Assembly (NCBI GenBank): GCA_937988775.1
Contig: CALKHP010000017.1
Location: 1-64,000, forward strand
DNA from: an uncultured Alphaproteobacteria bacterium
GTDB taxonomy: Bacteria; Pseudomonadota; Alphaproteobacteria; Rhizobiales; Beijerinckiaceae
DNA length: 64,000 nt
Direction of reading: 5' to 3'
How positions within the stretch are numbered: position 1 is the stretch's first letter; each line of letters starts with the position of its first letter. Both the position numbers and the translations under genes were made by a program. A model generated the notes under the pieces. It worked only from the letters and a program-made list of their open reading frames with translations. It had not been told where the DNA came from and did not search any database. This document shows, in pieces, positions 1 to 9,073 of the stretch.

Positions 1-442
1 CCGACGAGGTCGAGCCGGTCATCAGCACCACCTTGTTCTCGGTGATGAAGCGCTGCTCCGCCTGCACGGCTTCGTTCGGCTTGGCGGCCGAGTCGGCGAC
101 GACGAGCTTGACCTGCTTGCCGAGCACGCCCTTCTTGAGCTTGGGGGCGAGCTTCTTGATCAGGTCGTGATTTTCGTTGAGATGCGCGGCGGCGAGTTCG
201 GCGCCCTTCAGTTCGTCCTCGCCCTGCACGGCATAGGTGCCGGTGCGCGGCACGGCGACGCCGATATAGACCGTGTCGCCGGCGGAGCCCGCCGGCCAGG
301 TGCCGATCGGCGGCTGATCGGCGGCATAGACCGGCATCACCAGTCCGCTCGCCAGCATGCTGCCGCCGGCGAGCCCCGCGCCGGCCTGCAGCAATGCGCG
401 CCGAGAAATCAGCGCGCGATCGTTCCTTGTATCGTCTGCCAT
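1..442 (-). CDS. ABC transporter substrate-binding protein, branched-chain amino acid/aromatic type (partial)
   Basis: Only the first 147 residues lie in the window; the 3' end is beyond base 1. The protein begins with a twin-arginine signal (SRRALLQ at residues 13-19, then a hydrophobic stretch ending near VYAAD), so it is probably exported folded by Tat. The mature part starts the periplasmic Leu/Ile/Val-binding fold (VYIGVAVPRTGTYAVQGED, then KGAELAAAHLNE), the family that binds amino acids, amides or aromatic acids. The ATG is preceded on its strand by GGGAGGG at good spacing. No permease or ATPase is visible on this side, so the ligand is unknown. It is distinct from the binding protein at 6967-8106, which has a Sec signal. 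Confidence 0.85.
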   Translation of the reverse strand, partial: MADDTRNDRALISRRALLQAGAGLAGGSMLASGLVMPVYAADQPPIGTWPAGSAGDTVYIGVAVPRTGTYAVQGEDELKGAELAAAHLNENHDLIKKLAPKLKKGVLGKQVKLVVADSAAKPNEAVQAEQRFITENKVVLMTGSTSS

Positions 443-616
443 GGGGTGTCCCTCCCGATGAAATTGCACCATCAACACTAACGGTTGTCTGCTGCGGACC
501 ATCAGGCGAGACGGGCAGGCCGGCAATGCGACTTTCGTCGCGGCGGGCGCCATTTTGGGCGATTCTGGCCGCTTTCCGGCCTTTATCGGGCCTATACCTT
601 AGTCGTGGCGGCGGCC

Positions 617-3600
617 TTACTCGGCCGCCTGGCGCTCCTTGGCGAGCGTCGCCACCAGCGTGTTGACGCCGGCATAATCGAGCTTGCCGGAACCGAGCAC
701 CGGCACCTTGTCGACGACGATGACCTCGGCCGGCACCATCAGGTCGGCGGCGTTGCGGCTCCTGGCGAAAGCCTGGAATGCGGCGCGCGTCGCACCGTCC
801 TGCTGCGTCACCAGGATGAGCTTCTCGCCCTTCCTGGCATCGGGCACGGCGGCGACCGCCGAGAGCCGGTCCGGCCAAAGCTGAGCCGCGAGCGTCTCGA
901 CGGCTGCCAGCGACACCATCTCGCCGGCGATCTTGGCGAAGCGCTTGGCGCGGCCCTTGATGGCGATGAAACCCTGCGCATCGATGGTGACGATGTCGCC
1001 GGTATCGTGCCAGCCCTCGGGCGGGCGCTCGAGCACGCCCGGGTTCTCGGTACGCAGGTAGCCGAGCATGACGTTCGGGCCCTTGACGAACAGCCGGCCG
1101 CCCTCGTCGATGCCCGGTACCGGCTCGAGCCTGGCTTCCATGCCCGGCATGATGCGCCCGACGGTGCCGAACTTGTTGAACATCGGCGTGTTGATGGCGA
1201 GCACCGGCGCGGTCTCGGTGACGCCATAGCCTTCGAGGATGCGCAGGCCGAATTTTTCCGCGTAGGTCCGCCTGGTCGAATCCTTGACCGGCTCGGCGCC
1301 GGCCAGCACGTAGCGCACCGAACGCAGGTCGTAGGGGTTGGCGGCGCGCGCGTAGCCGGCAAGGAAGGTATCGGTGCCGAACAGGATGGTCGCGTTGGTC
1401 TGGTAGACCAGTTCCGGGATGATGCGGTAATGCAGCGGCGTCGGATACATGTAGACCGGCACGCCCGAGCATAGCGGCAGGATGGTGCCGACCGTCAGCC
1501 CGAACGAGTGGAACACCGGCAGCACGTTGAACACCTTGTCGGTGCGGCCGAAATCGATGCGGGCTGCCGCCTGCGCGGCATTGGCCAGCATGTTGCGGTT
1601 CGACAGCACGACGCCCTTCGGCGTGCCTTCCGAGCCGGAGGTGAACAGGATGGCGCCACGGTCATCGGGCCCGCGCGCCACGAGCGGCTTGCCGGCTTGG
1701 CGCAGCCCGTTGAGCTTGTCGAGCAAGCCGATCGTGGCGCGCAGGTCCTCGAGATGGACGACGGCGACCTTCTTCGAAATCTCGCCAACGAGCCCGTCGA
1801 GCCGACCCTTCTCGACAAAGGTGCGGCTGGTCAGGATGGTGGTGATCCTGGCCGCCTTGCACGCGGCGAGAATATTGCCGGCGCCGGCCGTGAAGTTGAT
1901 CATCGCCGGCACGCGGCCCGCCGACATGCAGGCGAGCAGGGTGACGGCGGCGCCATTGGCGTTCGGCAGCATGACGCCGATCGCCTCGCCCTCCCCGGCG
2001 AAGGGCATGATCTTTTCGCCCAGCACGCGGGCGCCGGTCAGCAGCTTCGAATAGCTGAGCTTGCCGGTGACCGGGTCCTCGGTCGCGATGCGGCGCCAGC
2101 CATGCTCCTCGGCGGCGTCGATCACCGCCTGGATGACGCTGCGGTCCATCGAAGTGGTGCGGAACACCAGGTCCGACATCACCTGGTACAGCGCCGCGCC
2201 CGCCGCCTGCCGGCGCGCCTTGCCGCGTAGCGCCGGATCGATCTCGAGCCTGGTCGGCTCGAGCACCGTGACCGCGACCTTGGGGAACCAGCGCCGCCGG
2301 ATCTGGTCGCGCCGAAGGTACGAGAACGGCGTCTGGTCGAGCCCCTCGATGCGCACCGGGATGATCTGCGCGTCCGATTTGTCGGCGATCAGGCCGGCGC
2401 CGTCATAGACCTTCATCAGGCTGCCGGTGACGGTCAGCCGGCCTTCGGGGAAGATCACCAGCGTCTCGCCGTTCTTCACCGTGTTGATCAGGGTGCGCGT
2501 GGCGATCGGCTTGGTCGGGTCGAGCGGCAGGGCGCGCGTGACCTTGAGCAGCGGCTTGACCCACCATTTCTCAGCCATGGCGCTGTCGATGGCGAAGACC
2601 GGCTCGCGCTCGAGCAGCGACAAGGCGAGCCCGGCATCGAGCAGGCTGGTATGGTTGAGGGCGATGATCGTCGGCCCCGACAGGTTGCGCAGGTTGTCCG
2701 CGCCCTTGACCTCCGTGCGGAAAATACCGCGATAGACCAGCGACAGCAGGTCGCTGAAGGCGTTGAAGGGCAGGAACACGAAGCAGGCTACCGACACCAC
2801 GAGGCTGAGCACGCCGAGCAGCACGAAAAGCTGCGATTCGTTGAAGCCCTGGCTCTGCAACGCGCTGAAGCCGAGCGCGCCGGCGACGATGAAGATGGCG
2901 TTGATGACGTTGTTGCCGGCGATGACGCGGGCGCGCCGGTCCTCGCCCGCCCAGGCCTGCACCGCCGAGAACACCGGCACGATGAACAGGCCGCCGCCAA
3001 TGGCGAGCCCGGCAAGGCCGATGCCGAAGCGGATGCCGGCCGCGCTGGCGAAATAGGCGAGCGGCGAGAGCGGCGTCGGCGAGGGCACGGCGTTGAGCGT
3101 GCCGAGGCCGAGATCGAGCGCGAATGCACCCATCATCACGCAGCCGATCACCGTCGGCAGCAGCAGGATGCGGCCATGGGCGAGGAAAGCCGCCAGCATC
3201 GAGCCGATGGCGATCGACACCGAGAAGATGATCATGCAGGCGATGTAGAGATTGTCGTCGCCGCCGAGCCGGTTCCTGACCAGCGTGGCGAGCAGCGCCA
3301 GCGACACGGCGCCGACGAGCCAGAACCAGCTTGCCGCCAGCACGCCGCGCCACAGGCGGCTGTCCTGCCGCAAGCTGCCGATCAGGCCGAAGGTCGAGGC
3401 GAGGATGTTGGGATTGATCTTGAGGCCGGGCGCGCCTTCTCCGGTCTTCGGGATGAACAGGCTCGACACCCAGCACAACAGCGCGAAGACCAGCATCAGC
3501 CCGGCGACGATCCAGCCGGCCTCGTCGCCGGTGGCGGCCTTGGTGCCGAAAATCGTTCCCAGCAGCACGGCGATGAAGGTCGCGCCTTCGATCAGCGCGT

Positions 3601-4021
3601 TGCCGGCCGGCAGTTCCTCGCGTTTCAGGTGATCGGGCAGGATGCCGTATTTGATCGGCCCGAACAGCGCCGCGATGATGCCGAAACCGCCGAGCGCCGC
3701 CATCAGCACCGGCACGGAATGCAGCATGAAGCCGAGGCCGGCGACAGCCGCGACCGCGATCTCGGCCAGTTTCAGGCGGCGGGCGACGAGCGCCTTGTCG
3801 AAACGGTCGGCCATCTCGCCGCCAATGCCGGACAGGAAGAAGAACGGCGCGATCAGGATGGCGCCGGCGATCTGCACCAGGCTCGAGGCGTTCTCGCTGG
3901 CGAGCCGGTAGACGATCAGCGCGACGAGCGCGTTCTTCAGGAAATTGTCGTTGAAGGCCGAAAAGAACTGGCACCAGAACAGCGGCGCGAACTTGCGTTG
4001 GCTCAGCAGGATCTTGACCAT
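617..4021 (-). CDS. aas: Aas-type fusion: MFS lysophospholipid transporter + acyltransferase + acyl-ACP/acyl-CoA synthetase
   Basis: A 1134-residue three-part inner-membrane protein. Residues 1 to about 430 are a 12-segment MFS domain like LplT (FSAFNDNFLKNALVALIV at the start). About 440-620 is a PlsC-type glycerolipid acyltransferase with the NHxxxxD motif (NHTSLLD from N456) and FPEGR at about 524-528. About 650-1134 is an AMP-forming acyl-activating enzyme with TSGSEGTPKG from about 794. In enterobacteria LplT and Aas (2-acyl-glycerophosphoethanolamine acyltransferase/acyl-ACP synthetase) are separate; here import, activation and re-acylation of lysophospholipid are fused, a layout known in alphaproteobacteria. 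It is divergent from a TetR gene, with three operator-like sites in the gap, so TetR control is likely. Confidence 0.88.
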   Translation of the reverse strand: MVKILLSQRKFAPLFWCQFFSAFNDNFLKNALVALIVYRLASENASSLVQIAGAILIAPFFFLSGIGGEMADRFDKALVARRLKLAEIAVAAVAGLGFMLHSVPVLMAALGGFGIIAALFGPIKYGILPDHLKREELPAGNALIEGATFIAVLLGTIFGTKAATGDEAGWIVAGLMLVFALLCWVSSLFIPKTGEGAPGLKINPNILASTFGLIGSLRQDSRLWRGVLAASWFWLVGAVSLALLATLVRNRLGGDDNLYIACMIIFSVSIAIGSMLAAFLAHGRILLLPTVIGCVMMGAFALDLGLGTLNAVPSPTPLSPLAYFASAAGIRFGIGLAGLAIGGGLFIVPVFSAVQAWAGEDRRARVIAGNNVINAIFIVAGALGFSALQSQGFNESQLFVLLGVLSLVVSVACFVFLPFNAFSDLLSLVYRGIFRTEVKGADNLRNLSGPTIIALNHTSLLDAGLALSLLEREPVFAIDSAMAEKWWVKPLLKVTRALPLDPTKPIATRTLINTVKNGETLVIFPEGRLTVTGSLMKVYDGAGLIADKSDAQIIPVRIEGLDQTPFSYLRRDQIRRRWFPKVAVTVLEPTRLEIDPALRGKARRQAAGAALYQVMSDLVFRTTSMDRSVIQAVIDAAEEHGWRRIATEDPVTGKLSYSKLLTGARVLGEKIMPFAGEGEAIGVMLPNANGAAVTLLACMSAGRVPAMINFTAGAGNILAACKAARITTILTSRTFVEKGRLDGLVGEISKKVAVVHLEDLRATIGLLDKLNGLRQAGKPLVARGPDDRGAILFTSGSEGTPKGVVLSNRNMLANAAQAAARIDFGRTDKVFNVLPVFHSFGLTVGTILPLCSGVPVYMYPTPLHYRIIPELVYQTNATILFGTDTFLAGYARAANPYDLRSVRYVLAGAEPVKDSTRRTYAEKFGLRILEGYGVTETAPVLAINTPMFNKFGTVGRIMPGMEARLEPVPGIDEGGRLFVKGPNVMLGYLRTENPGVLERPPEGWHDTGDIVTIDAQGFIAIKGRAKRFAKIAGEMVSLAAVETLAAQLWPDRLSAVAAVPDARKGEKLILVTQQDGATRAAFQAFARSRNAADLMVPAEVIVVDKVPVLGSGKLDYAGVNTLVATLAKERQAAE

Positions 4022-4190
4022 GTCATGGCTCCAGCGGCGGATGGCCGGTTATCTCAGGCGGGCGCCGGCGACGATATTGCCCGGATTCGCCCCGATGCGA
4101 AGCTTCAACGCGACTTGTGCAACCGATTAGCCCAGGCAGTGGTTTCACGCCGCCTTGGGCAAACGCTTGAACGGCGCGCCTTTCGTGCTA

Positions 4191-4203
4191 TGAACGTTGT
4201 TCA
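4191..4203. promoter_or_regulatory. TetR operator-like palindrome, copy 1
   Basis: TGAACGTTGTTCA is a palindrome of 5-bp arms around 3 bp (TGAAC-N3-GTTCA). It is the copy nearest aas. Two more copies follow at 4226 and 4249. Its place in the divergent aas/TetR gap suggests it is bound by the TetR product at 4305-4925 (inference). Confidence 0.65.
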
Positions 4204-4225
4204 CAATCGCAGGTTAGTTTATCCA

Positions 4226-4238
4226 TGAACGATGTTCA
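4226..4238. promoter_or_regulatory. TetR operator-like palindrome, copy 2
   Basis: TGAACGATGTTCA, identical to copy 3 and one base from copy 1. It starts 35 bp after copy 1. Confidence 0.65.
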
Positions 4239-4248
4239 AGCACTGTTT

Positions 4249-4261
4249 TGAACGATGTTCA
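4249..4261. promoter_or_regulatory. TetR operator-like palindrome, copy 3
   Basis: TGAACGATGTTCA, starting 23 bp after copy 2 and ending 43 bp before the TetR start codon. Its position close to the regulator gene fits autoregulation. Confidence 0.65.
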
Positions 4262-4304
4262 TTTTATCGCAGCAGAAGCTGTCCTTGTCGCGCCGGAGGG
4301 ATCA

Positions 4305-4925
4305 ATGACGGTGAGCCTGAGGCGTGAGACGCTGCGCAAGGCGCTGATCGACGCGGCCGAGGCCGGCATCAGCGCGCGCGGCCTCGCCGCCCTCAAGGCG
4401 CGCGACCTCGCCCGCGAGGCCGGCTGCGCGCTTGGCGCGATCTATACGGTGTTTCCCGATCTCGCCGCGCTGGCGGTGGCGGTCAACTCGCGCACCTTCC
4501 GCCTGCTCGACGCCACGCTGCGCGAGGCGGCCGAGGCGGCGATGGCGGCCGGCGGCACGCCACGGGCCGCGGCCAACCGCGTGCTGATCGCGCTCGCCGC
4601 CGGCTATCTCGATTTCGCGGCCGGCCATCTGGCGCGCTGGCGGGCGCTGTTCGAGTTCCGCATGCCGGAGGGCCAGGACATGCCGCAATGGCATCTCGAC
4701 GAGCAGGCGGCGCTGTTCGGCCATCTCGAGCGCCCGCTCGCCGTGCTGCAGCCGGGATTGTCGGGCGAGGAGCGCGCGCTGCTTGCCCGTTCGCTGTTCT
4801 CGGCGGCGCACGGCATGGTGCTGCTCGGGCTCGAGGGCAAGATCGTCAGCCTGCCGCTGCCCTATCTGCGCCAGCAGGTGACGATGGTGGTCGCCGCCAT
4901 GGGCCGGGGGCTCGAGAGCGCTTGA
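4305..4925 (+). CDS. TetR family transcriptional regulator, likely controlling aas and itself
   Basis: 206 residues. The ATG at 4305 is chosen because GGAGG lies at 4295-4299 and the protein then starts directly with the TetR DNA-binding helix region (RRETLRKALIDAAEAG, helix-turn-helix near residues 25-45 with GAIYTVFPDLAAL as the recognition part). An in-frame ATG at 4248 would overlap the third operator and has no ribosome site. The C-terminal ligand domain resembles the WHG class (HWDEQAALF-like region, about residues 120-150). It is divergent from aas and separated from it by three TGAAC-N3-GTTCA palindromes. By context it may sense a fatty acid or lysolipid; the ligand is not shown by sequence. 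Confidence 0.85.
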   Translation: MTVSLRRETLRKALIDAAEAGISARGLAALKARDLAREAGCALGAIYTVFPDLAALAVAVNSRTFRLLDATLREAAEAAMAAGGTPRAAANRVLIALAAGYLDFAAGHLARWRALFEFRMPEGQDMPQWHLDEQAALFGHLERPLAVLQPGLSGEERALLARSLFSAAHGMVLLGLEGKIVSLPLPYLRQQVTMVVAAMGRGLESA

Positions 4926-4986
4926 CGCGCGCCGGGCGTGCAGGTCCAATCCACCGCCAAGCAAGAAGACTGGGACACGCTGCCAC

Positions 4987-5883
4987 ATGATGACGCTGCG
5001 CCAGATCGAGGTCGTGCGCGCCATCATGGTCACCGGCACCATCGCCGGCGCGGCCAAGCTCCTCAACGTCTCGGCGCCGGGCATCAGCCGGCTGGTGAAA
5101 TATACCGAGAATTCACTGCGCGTGCGCCTGTTCCAGCGCCGCAACGGCCGCTTCCTGCCGACGCCGGAAGCGCAGGATATTTTCGAGCAGATCAACAGCG
5201 TCTACAAGAAGGTCGACGACCTGAGCTTCACCATCAGCCGGCTCGAACGCGGCGAGCTGGCCGAGCTGCGCGTCGGCTCGGTGCCCTCGATCTCCAACGT
5301 CATGATGCCGCGCGCCATCGCCCGCGTGCGGCGGCGCTATCCGGGTCTGCGCATCGACATCAACATCCTCAAGCTCGAGGAGGCGATCGACTACCTGCTG
5401 CTCGGCCATGGCGAGGTCGTGGCGATGAGCTACCGGCTCGACCATTCCGGCCTCGATTTCCTGCCGCTCGCCTCGGGCCACCTGTATTGCATCGTGCCCG
5501 AGGGCCATGAACTCGCCGGCCGCGCCGCGATCGGCGCCGTCGATATCGTGCGCTATCCCCTGATCGGCATCGACCCGCACGACCCCTACGGGCGCATCAT
5601 GACCGAGATTTTCGAGCGGCTGCACCTCAACTACGACATCACCATCCGGGCGCGCTTCGGCACCACCGTGTGCGCGCTGGTGCGCGCCGGGCTCGGCATC
5701 GCCGTCATCGACCAGTTCACCGTCGCCGACGGCAACATTCCCGGCATCAAGCTCCTGCGCATCGAGGAGCCGACCGCTTTCGAGACCTATGTCGCGCTCA
5801 AGCACCAGACGACGATGTCGGTCTATGCCGAGCATTTCGTCGCCTGCCTGCGCGACGAGATGCGCCGCGACCAGCCGCCGTAA
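4987..5883 (+). CDS. LysR family regulator of the quinate/shikimate cluster
   Basis: 298 residues with the LysR winged helix-turn-helix at residues 1-60 (LRQIEVVRAIMVTGTIAGAA, then NVSAPGISRLVKYTE) and a periplasmic-binding-like effector domain from about 90 (LRVGSVPSISNVMMPRAIA). It reads in the same direction as the dehydrogenase, ABC transporter and dehydratase genes that follow, with a 116-bp gap that holds two short palindromes. Known LysR proteins in such catabolic clusters answer to a pathway intermediate; here that would be shikimate, quinate or a dehydro-derivative (inference). The start could be the ATG at 4987 or the one at 4990. Confidence 0.85.
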   Translation: MMTLRQIEVVRAIMVTGTIAGAAKLLNVSAPGISRLVKYTENSLRVRLFQRRNGRFLPTPEAQDIFEQINSVYKKVDDLSFTISRLERGELAELRVGSVPSISNVMMPRAIARVRRRYPGLRIDINILKLEEAIDYLLLGHGEVVAMSYRLDHSGLDFLPLASGHLYCIVPEGHELAGRAAIGAVDIVRYPLIGIDPHDPYGRIMTEIFERLHLNYDITIRARFGTTVCALVRAGLGIAVIDQFTVADGNIPGIKLLRIEEPTAFETYVALKHQTTMSVYAEHFVACLRDEMRRDQPP

Positions 5884-5999
5884 CATGATGTTAGCATAAC
5901 CAGACAATTCGGTAATTGAGTTACGCAAAGCCGGCGCGATATGACAGCAAAACTGCAAAGCTCGCCGCAGAAGACGCGAGCGCCCGGCACGGGGAAACG
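5884..5999 (+). promoter_or_regulatory. Candidate LysR-bound control region of the quinate/shikimate operon
   Basis: This A+T-richer gap between lysR and the dehydrogenase holds GTTAGCATAAC (5890-5900, arms GTTA/TAAC) and GTAATTGAGTTAC (5912-5924, arms GTAA/TTAC). They are 22 bp apart start to start, i.e. about two helical turns, as expected for paired LysR half-sites. Binding is inferred from position only. Confidence 0.45.
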
Positions 6000-6866
6000 A
6001 TGACGCACTATCAGGTGATCGGGCCGGAACGCCGCCTGCTGACCGGGCTGGTCGGGGCGCCGATCAAGCACTCGGCCACGCCGACGACGCATGAGGCGGC
6101 AGCGCGCGCGCTGGGCCTGCTGTGCCACTACCACCTGATCGAGATTGCCGGCGCGGATGCGCCCAAGCTGCGGGCCATCCTCGACAGCATCCGCCTGATC
6201 GGCTTTGCCGGCATCAACGTCACCTTCCCCTACAAGGAAGCGGTGCTGCCGCTGCTCGACGAGCTGTCGCCGGATGCGCGCGCCATGGGCGCGGTCAACA
6301 CCGTGGTGGTGCGCGATGGCAAGCTCATCGGCTACAACACCGATGCCAGCGGCATGCGCCGCGCCGCCCAGCCGCTGGTCGCGGCCTCGGGGCACGGCCC
6401 GGTTGCGATCGTCGGCGCCGGCGGCGTCGGCAAGGCATGCGCCTTCGCGCTTGCCAGCCTCGGCGTGCGCGATATCCGGCTGTTCGATACCGATGGCGCC
6501 AAGGCGGCCGCGCTGAAGGCGTCGCTCGGCGCGCGCGCCGAGGTGACGATCGCACCCTCCGTCGCTGCGGCGCTCGAGGGCGCGGTCGGGCTGTTCAACG
6601 GCACGCCGATCGGCATGCTGCCGAACCGCGACAGCCCGGTGCCAGCGAGCCTTCTGCATGGCGGGCTTTGGGTGGCCGACGCGGTCTATTCGCCGCTGTG
6701 GACGCCGCTGCTCATCGCCGCGCGCGCGGCGGGAGCGCGCGTGATGACCGGGCGCGATCTCGCCGTCTACCAGGGCGTCGATGCCTTCGCGCTGTTCAGC
6801 GGCCGCGAGCCGTCGGCGACCGTGATGGGAGACGCTTTCGACGCCGTGATCGCGGCGCGCGGCTAA
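6000..6866 (+). CDS. Quinate/shikimate dehydrogenase (NAD-type, catabolic)
   Basis: 288 residues of the shikimate dehydrogenase family. The substrate motif is HSATP (S25-x-T27); anabolic AroE usually has S-x-S, while catabolic quinate/shikimate dehydrogenases such as the corynebacterial enzyme have S-x-T. The catalytic lysine is K79 (NVTFPYKE) and the aspartate D115 (YNTDASG). After the Rossmann loop GAGGVG the second strand ends in LFDTD; an acidic residue there favours NAD over NADP, where AroE has NRT. It oxidises quinate to 3-dehydroquinate and/or shikimate to 3-dehydroshikimate. Start chosen at 6000 because the family N-terminus aligns there. The ABC transporter and dehydratase downstream support the catabolic role. 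Confidence 0.82.
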   Translation: MTHYQVIGPERRLLTGLVGAPIKHSATPTTHEAAARALGLLCHYHLIEIAGADAPKLRAILDSIRLIGFAGINVTFPYKEAVLPLLDELSPDARAMGAVNTVVVRDGKLIGYNTDASGMRRAAQPLVAASGHGPVAIVGAGGVGKACAFALASLGVRDIRLFDTDGAKAAALKASLGARAEVTIAPSVAAALEGAVGLFNGTPIGMLPNRDSPVPASLLHGGLWVADAVYSPLWTPLLIAARAAGARVMTGRDLAVYQGVDAFALFSGREPSATVMGDAFDAVIAARG

Positions 6867-6966
6867 ACATATCGTGAGGCTTGACGGAGGGACAGAACCT
6901 GATGCCAATCCACAGCAGCCAGAAGACCTAAACGATACTCAGACAATAATGACCGGAGGAACGACC

Positions 6967-8106
6967 ATGAGGACATTGATGATTGCGAGCGCGCTGGCGC
7001 TCGGGGCCGCGCTGGCCAGCCAGGCCTTTGCCGCCGACACGATCAAGCTGCGCGATGTCGCCGAGTTGTCGGGCGGCGGCGCCACCGTCGGCACCAATTT
7101 CAAGAACGGCGCCGATCTGGCGGTCGAGGAGATCAACGCCAAGGGCGGCATTCTCGGCCACAAGATCGACCTGACCCATGCCGACACGCAGTCGGTGCCG
7201 GGCATCGCGCGCGCGCAGGTGCAGAAGGCGCTCGACGAGAAGCCCTATGTGCTGCTTGGCCCCGGCTATTCCGGCTCGGTCAAGGTCGTCGCCTCGCTGG
7301 CGGCCAAGGCCGAGATCCCCGAGATCATAGGGGGCGAGGCGGCCGAACTGACCCAGATGGGCAACCCGTACCTGTTCCGCACTTCCTTCGGCCAGCAATC
7401 GACCATGCCGAAGGTCGCGCGCTACATCCATGACGACCTGAAAGCCAAGACGGTCGCGGTGATCTGGGTCAACAACGATTTCGGCAAGGGCGGCCGCGAC
7501 ACCATCCTGAAGGAATTCGCCAAGCTCGGCGTCAAGGTCGTCGCCGACCAGTCGACCGAGGCCGGCCAGGCCGATTTCGCCGCCGATGTTGCTAAGATGA
7601 AGGAGGCCAAGCCCGACGCCGCCTTCATCTACCTGAACGAGGAGGAGAGCGCCCGCATCCTCAAGGAGATCAAGAAACAGGGCCTGAAGCTGCCGCTGAT
7701 CGGCGAGACGACGCTGGTCGGCCAGAAGGTCATCGACCTTGCGGGCGATGCCGCCGAGGGCGCGATGGGCCATGTCGGCCTGACCACCGATGCGCCCGTG
7801 CCGGCGATCCAGAAGTTCCGCGATGCCTTCAAGGCCAAGTACAACTACGTGCCCGACCATAACGGCATCAAGGGCTATCTCGCGATCTACGTCATCAAGG
7901 CGGTGACCGAGAAGATGGGCAAGATCGACAGCAAGCTGTTTGCCAAGACCCTGCACGGCATGACGATCAAGGCGGCCGACGAGCCCGGCATCCTGATGGA
8001 CGTGACCTATGACGAGCATGGCGACATCGATCGCCAGGGCTTCCTGGTCGAGGTCAAGAACGGCAAGCAGGTCGTCAAGCAGATCCTGCCCAAGCTCGGC
8101 AAATAA
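6967..8106 (+). CDS. Substrate-binding protein of an ABC importer, probably for quinate/shikimate
   Basis: 379 residues. A Sec signal peptide (LMIASALALGAALASQAFA, residues 4-22) precedes a Leu/Ile/Val-binding-type fold (IKLRDVAELSGGGATVG, then NGADLAVEEINAKGGILG). GGAGG at 6956-6960 sets the ATG at 6967. This family also includes binders of aromatic acids; its place between a quinate/shikimate dehydrogenase and a dehydroshikimate dehydratase suggests an alicyclic or aromatic acid ligand rather than an amino acid (inference). A strong hairpin follows the gene at 8150-8184. Confidence 0.85.
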   Translation: MRTLMIASALALGAALASQAFAADTIKLRDVAELSGGGATVGTNFKNGADLAVEEINAKGGILGHKIDLTHADTQSVPGIARAQVQKALDEKPYVLLGPGYSGSVKVVASLAAKAEIPEIIGGEAAELTQMGNPYLFRTSFGQQSTMPKVARYIHDDLKAKTVAVIWVNNDFGKGGRDTILKEFAKLGVKVVADQSTEAGQADFAADVAKMKEAKPDAAFIYLNEEESARILKEIKKQGLKLPLIGETTLVGQKVIDLAGDAAEGAMGHVGLTTDAPVPAIQKFRDAFKAKYNYVPDHNGIKGYLAIYVIKAVTEKMGKIDSKLFAKTLHGMTIKAADEPGILMDVTYDEHGDIDRQGFLVEVKNGKQVVKQILPKLGK

Positions 8107-8149
8107 GCGCGACAAGCAAACTCGAAACGCAAGAGGCCGCCAAGGCCTG

Positions 8150-8184
8150 CGTCACGGGCGGCCGCTCGATCGGCCCCCGTGACG
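8150..8184 (+). other. Intercistronic hairpin after the binding-protein gene
   Basis: CGTCACGGG plus GGCCG pairs with CGGCC plus CCCGTGACG around a CTCGAT loop, with one bulged C at 8159: a 14-bp GC stem. No T-run follows, so it is not a classical terminator. Such stems between a binding-protein gene and its permeases often protect or limit the transcript so that the binding protein is made in excess. Confidence 0.7.
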
Positions 8185-8197
8185 GGAGGGAGCCACC

Positions 8198-9073
8198 ATG
8201 GCCAACCTGCTCAACCTGCTGATCTCGGGCCTGGCGACAGGCGCCATCTACGCGCTCGTCGCCATCGGTTTCACGCTGCTGTGGCAGACCTCGCAGACCA
8301 TCAACTTCGCCCAGGGCGAATTCGTGATGATGCCGGCCTTCTTCATCCTGGCGGCGCTCCATGCCGGGGTGCCGTTCTGGCTCTCGATCATCTTCGGCGT
8401 GTTGATTTCGCTGCTGCTGCTCGGGCTGGTGTTCAAGAAGGCGCTCGTCGATCCGATGCTCAAGCACGGCGTGCTGCCGATCGCCATTGCGACGATGGCG
8501 CTGTCGATCGGCATGAAGGAATCGGTCAAGGAATTCTTCACCGCCGAGGCCGAGCCGTTCCCGTCGCTGATCCCGGCCGGAAACGTGAACATCTTCGGCG
8601 TCGAGGTCTCGCTGCAGAGCATCGGCGTGCTGGTGCTCGCCATCGTCGCGGTGACGGCGCTGAACCTGTTGCTCAACCGCACCTCCGTCGGCCACCAGAT
8701 GCAGGCGGCGGCGCAGAACCCGACGGTCGCCCGCATCATCGGCGTGCCGGTCGAGCGCATGATCCTGTATACGTTCCTGATCAATGCCGGGCTGGTGGCG
8801 CTGGCTTCCGTGCTGATCACGCCGATCTATCTCGCCAAATTCTCCTCCGGCGAGGTTCTGGGGCTCGCCGCCTTCATCGCGGCCATCGTCGGCGGCTTCA
8901 ACCAGGTGCGCGGCGCCATTGTCGGCGGGCTGCTGCTCGGCGTGATCGACAATCTCGGCGCGGCCTATATCTCGACGCAGTATCGTGGCGCCATCCCGCT
9001 GTTCCTGCTCATCGTCGTCATCCTGTTCCGGCCGCAAGGCCTGCTCGGGCGCGCCGAGGAGCGCACCGTATGA
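8198..9073 (+). CDS. ABC transporter permease, LivH type
   Basis: 291 residues, about eight hydrophobic segments, with the LivH family opening (NLLNLLISGLATGAIYALVA) and the signature GAIVGGLLLGVIDNLGAAYI near the end. GGGAGGGAG lies just before the ATG. It forms the inner-membrane channel with the LivM-type partner downstream, with which it overlaps by 4 bp (ATGA), pointing to translational coupling. Part of the quinate/shikimate cluster by position. Confidence 0.88.
   Translation: MANLLNLLISGLATGAIYALVAIGFTLLWQTSQTINFAQGEFVMMPAFFILAALHAGVPFWLSIIFGVLISLLLLGLVFKKALVDPMLKHGVLPIAIATMALSIGMKESVKEFFTAEAEPFPSLIPAGNVNIFGVEVSLQSIGVLVLAIVAVTALNLLLNRTSVGHQMQAAAQNPTVARIIGVPVERMILYTFLINAGLVALASVLITPIYLAKFSSGEVLGLAAFIAAIVGGFNQVRGAIVGGLLLGVIDNLGAAYISTQYRGAIPLFLLIVVILFRPQGLLGRAEERTV

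Noticed and set aside
2651..4228. 525-codon plus-strand frame opposite aas
   Set aside because: Antisense shadow; composition is Arg, Glu, His and Gln rich and aas on the other strand has all its motifs.
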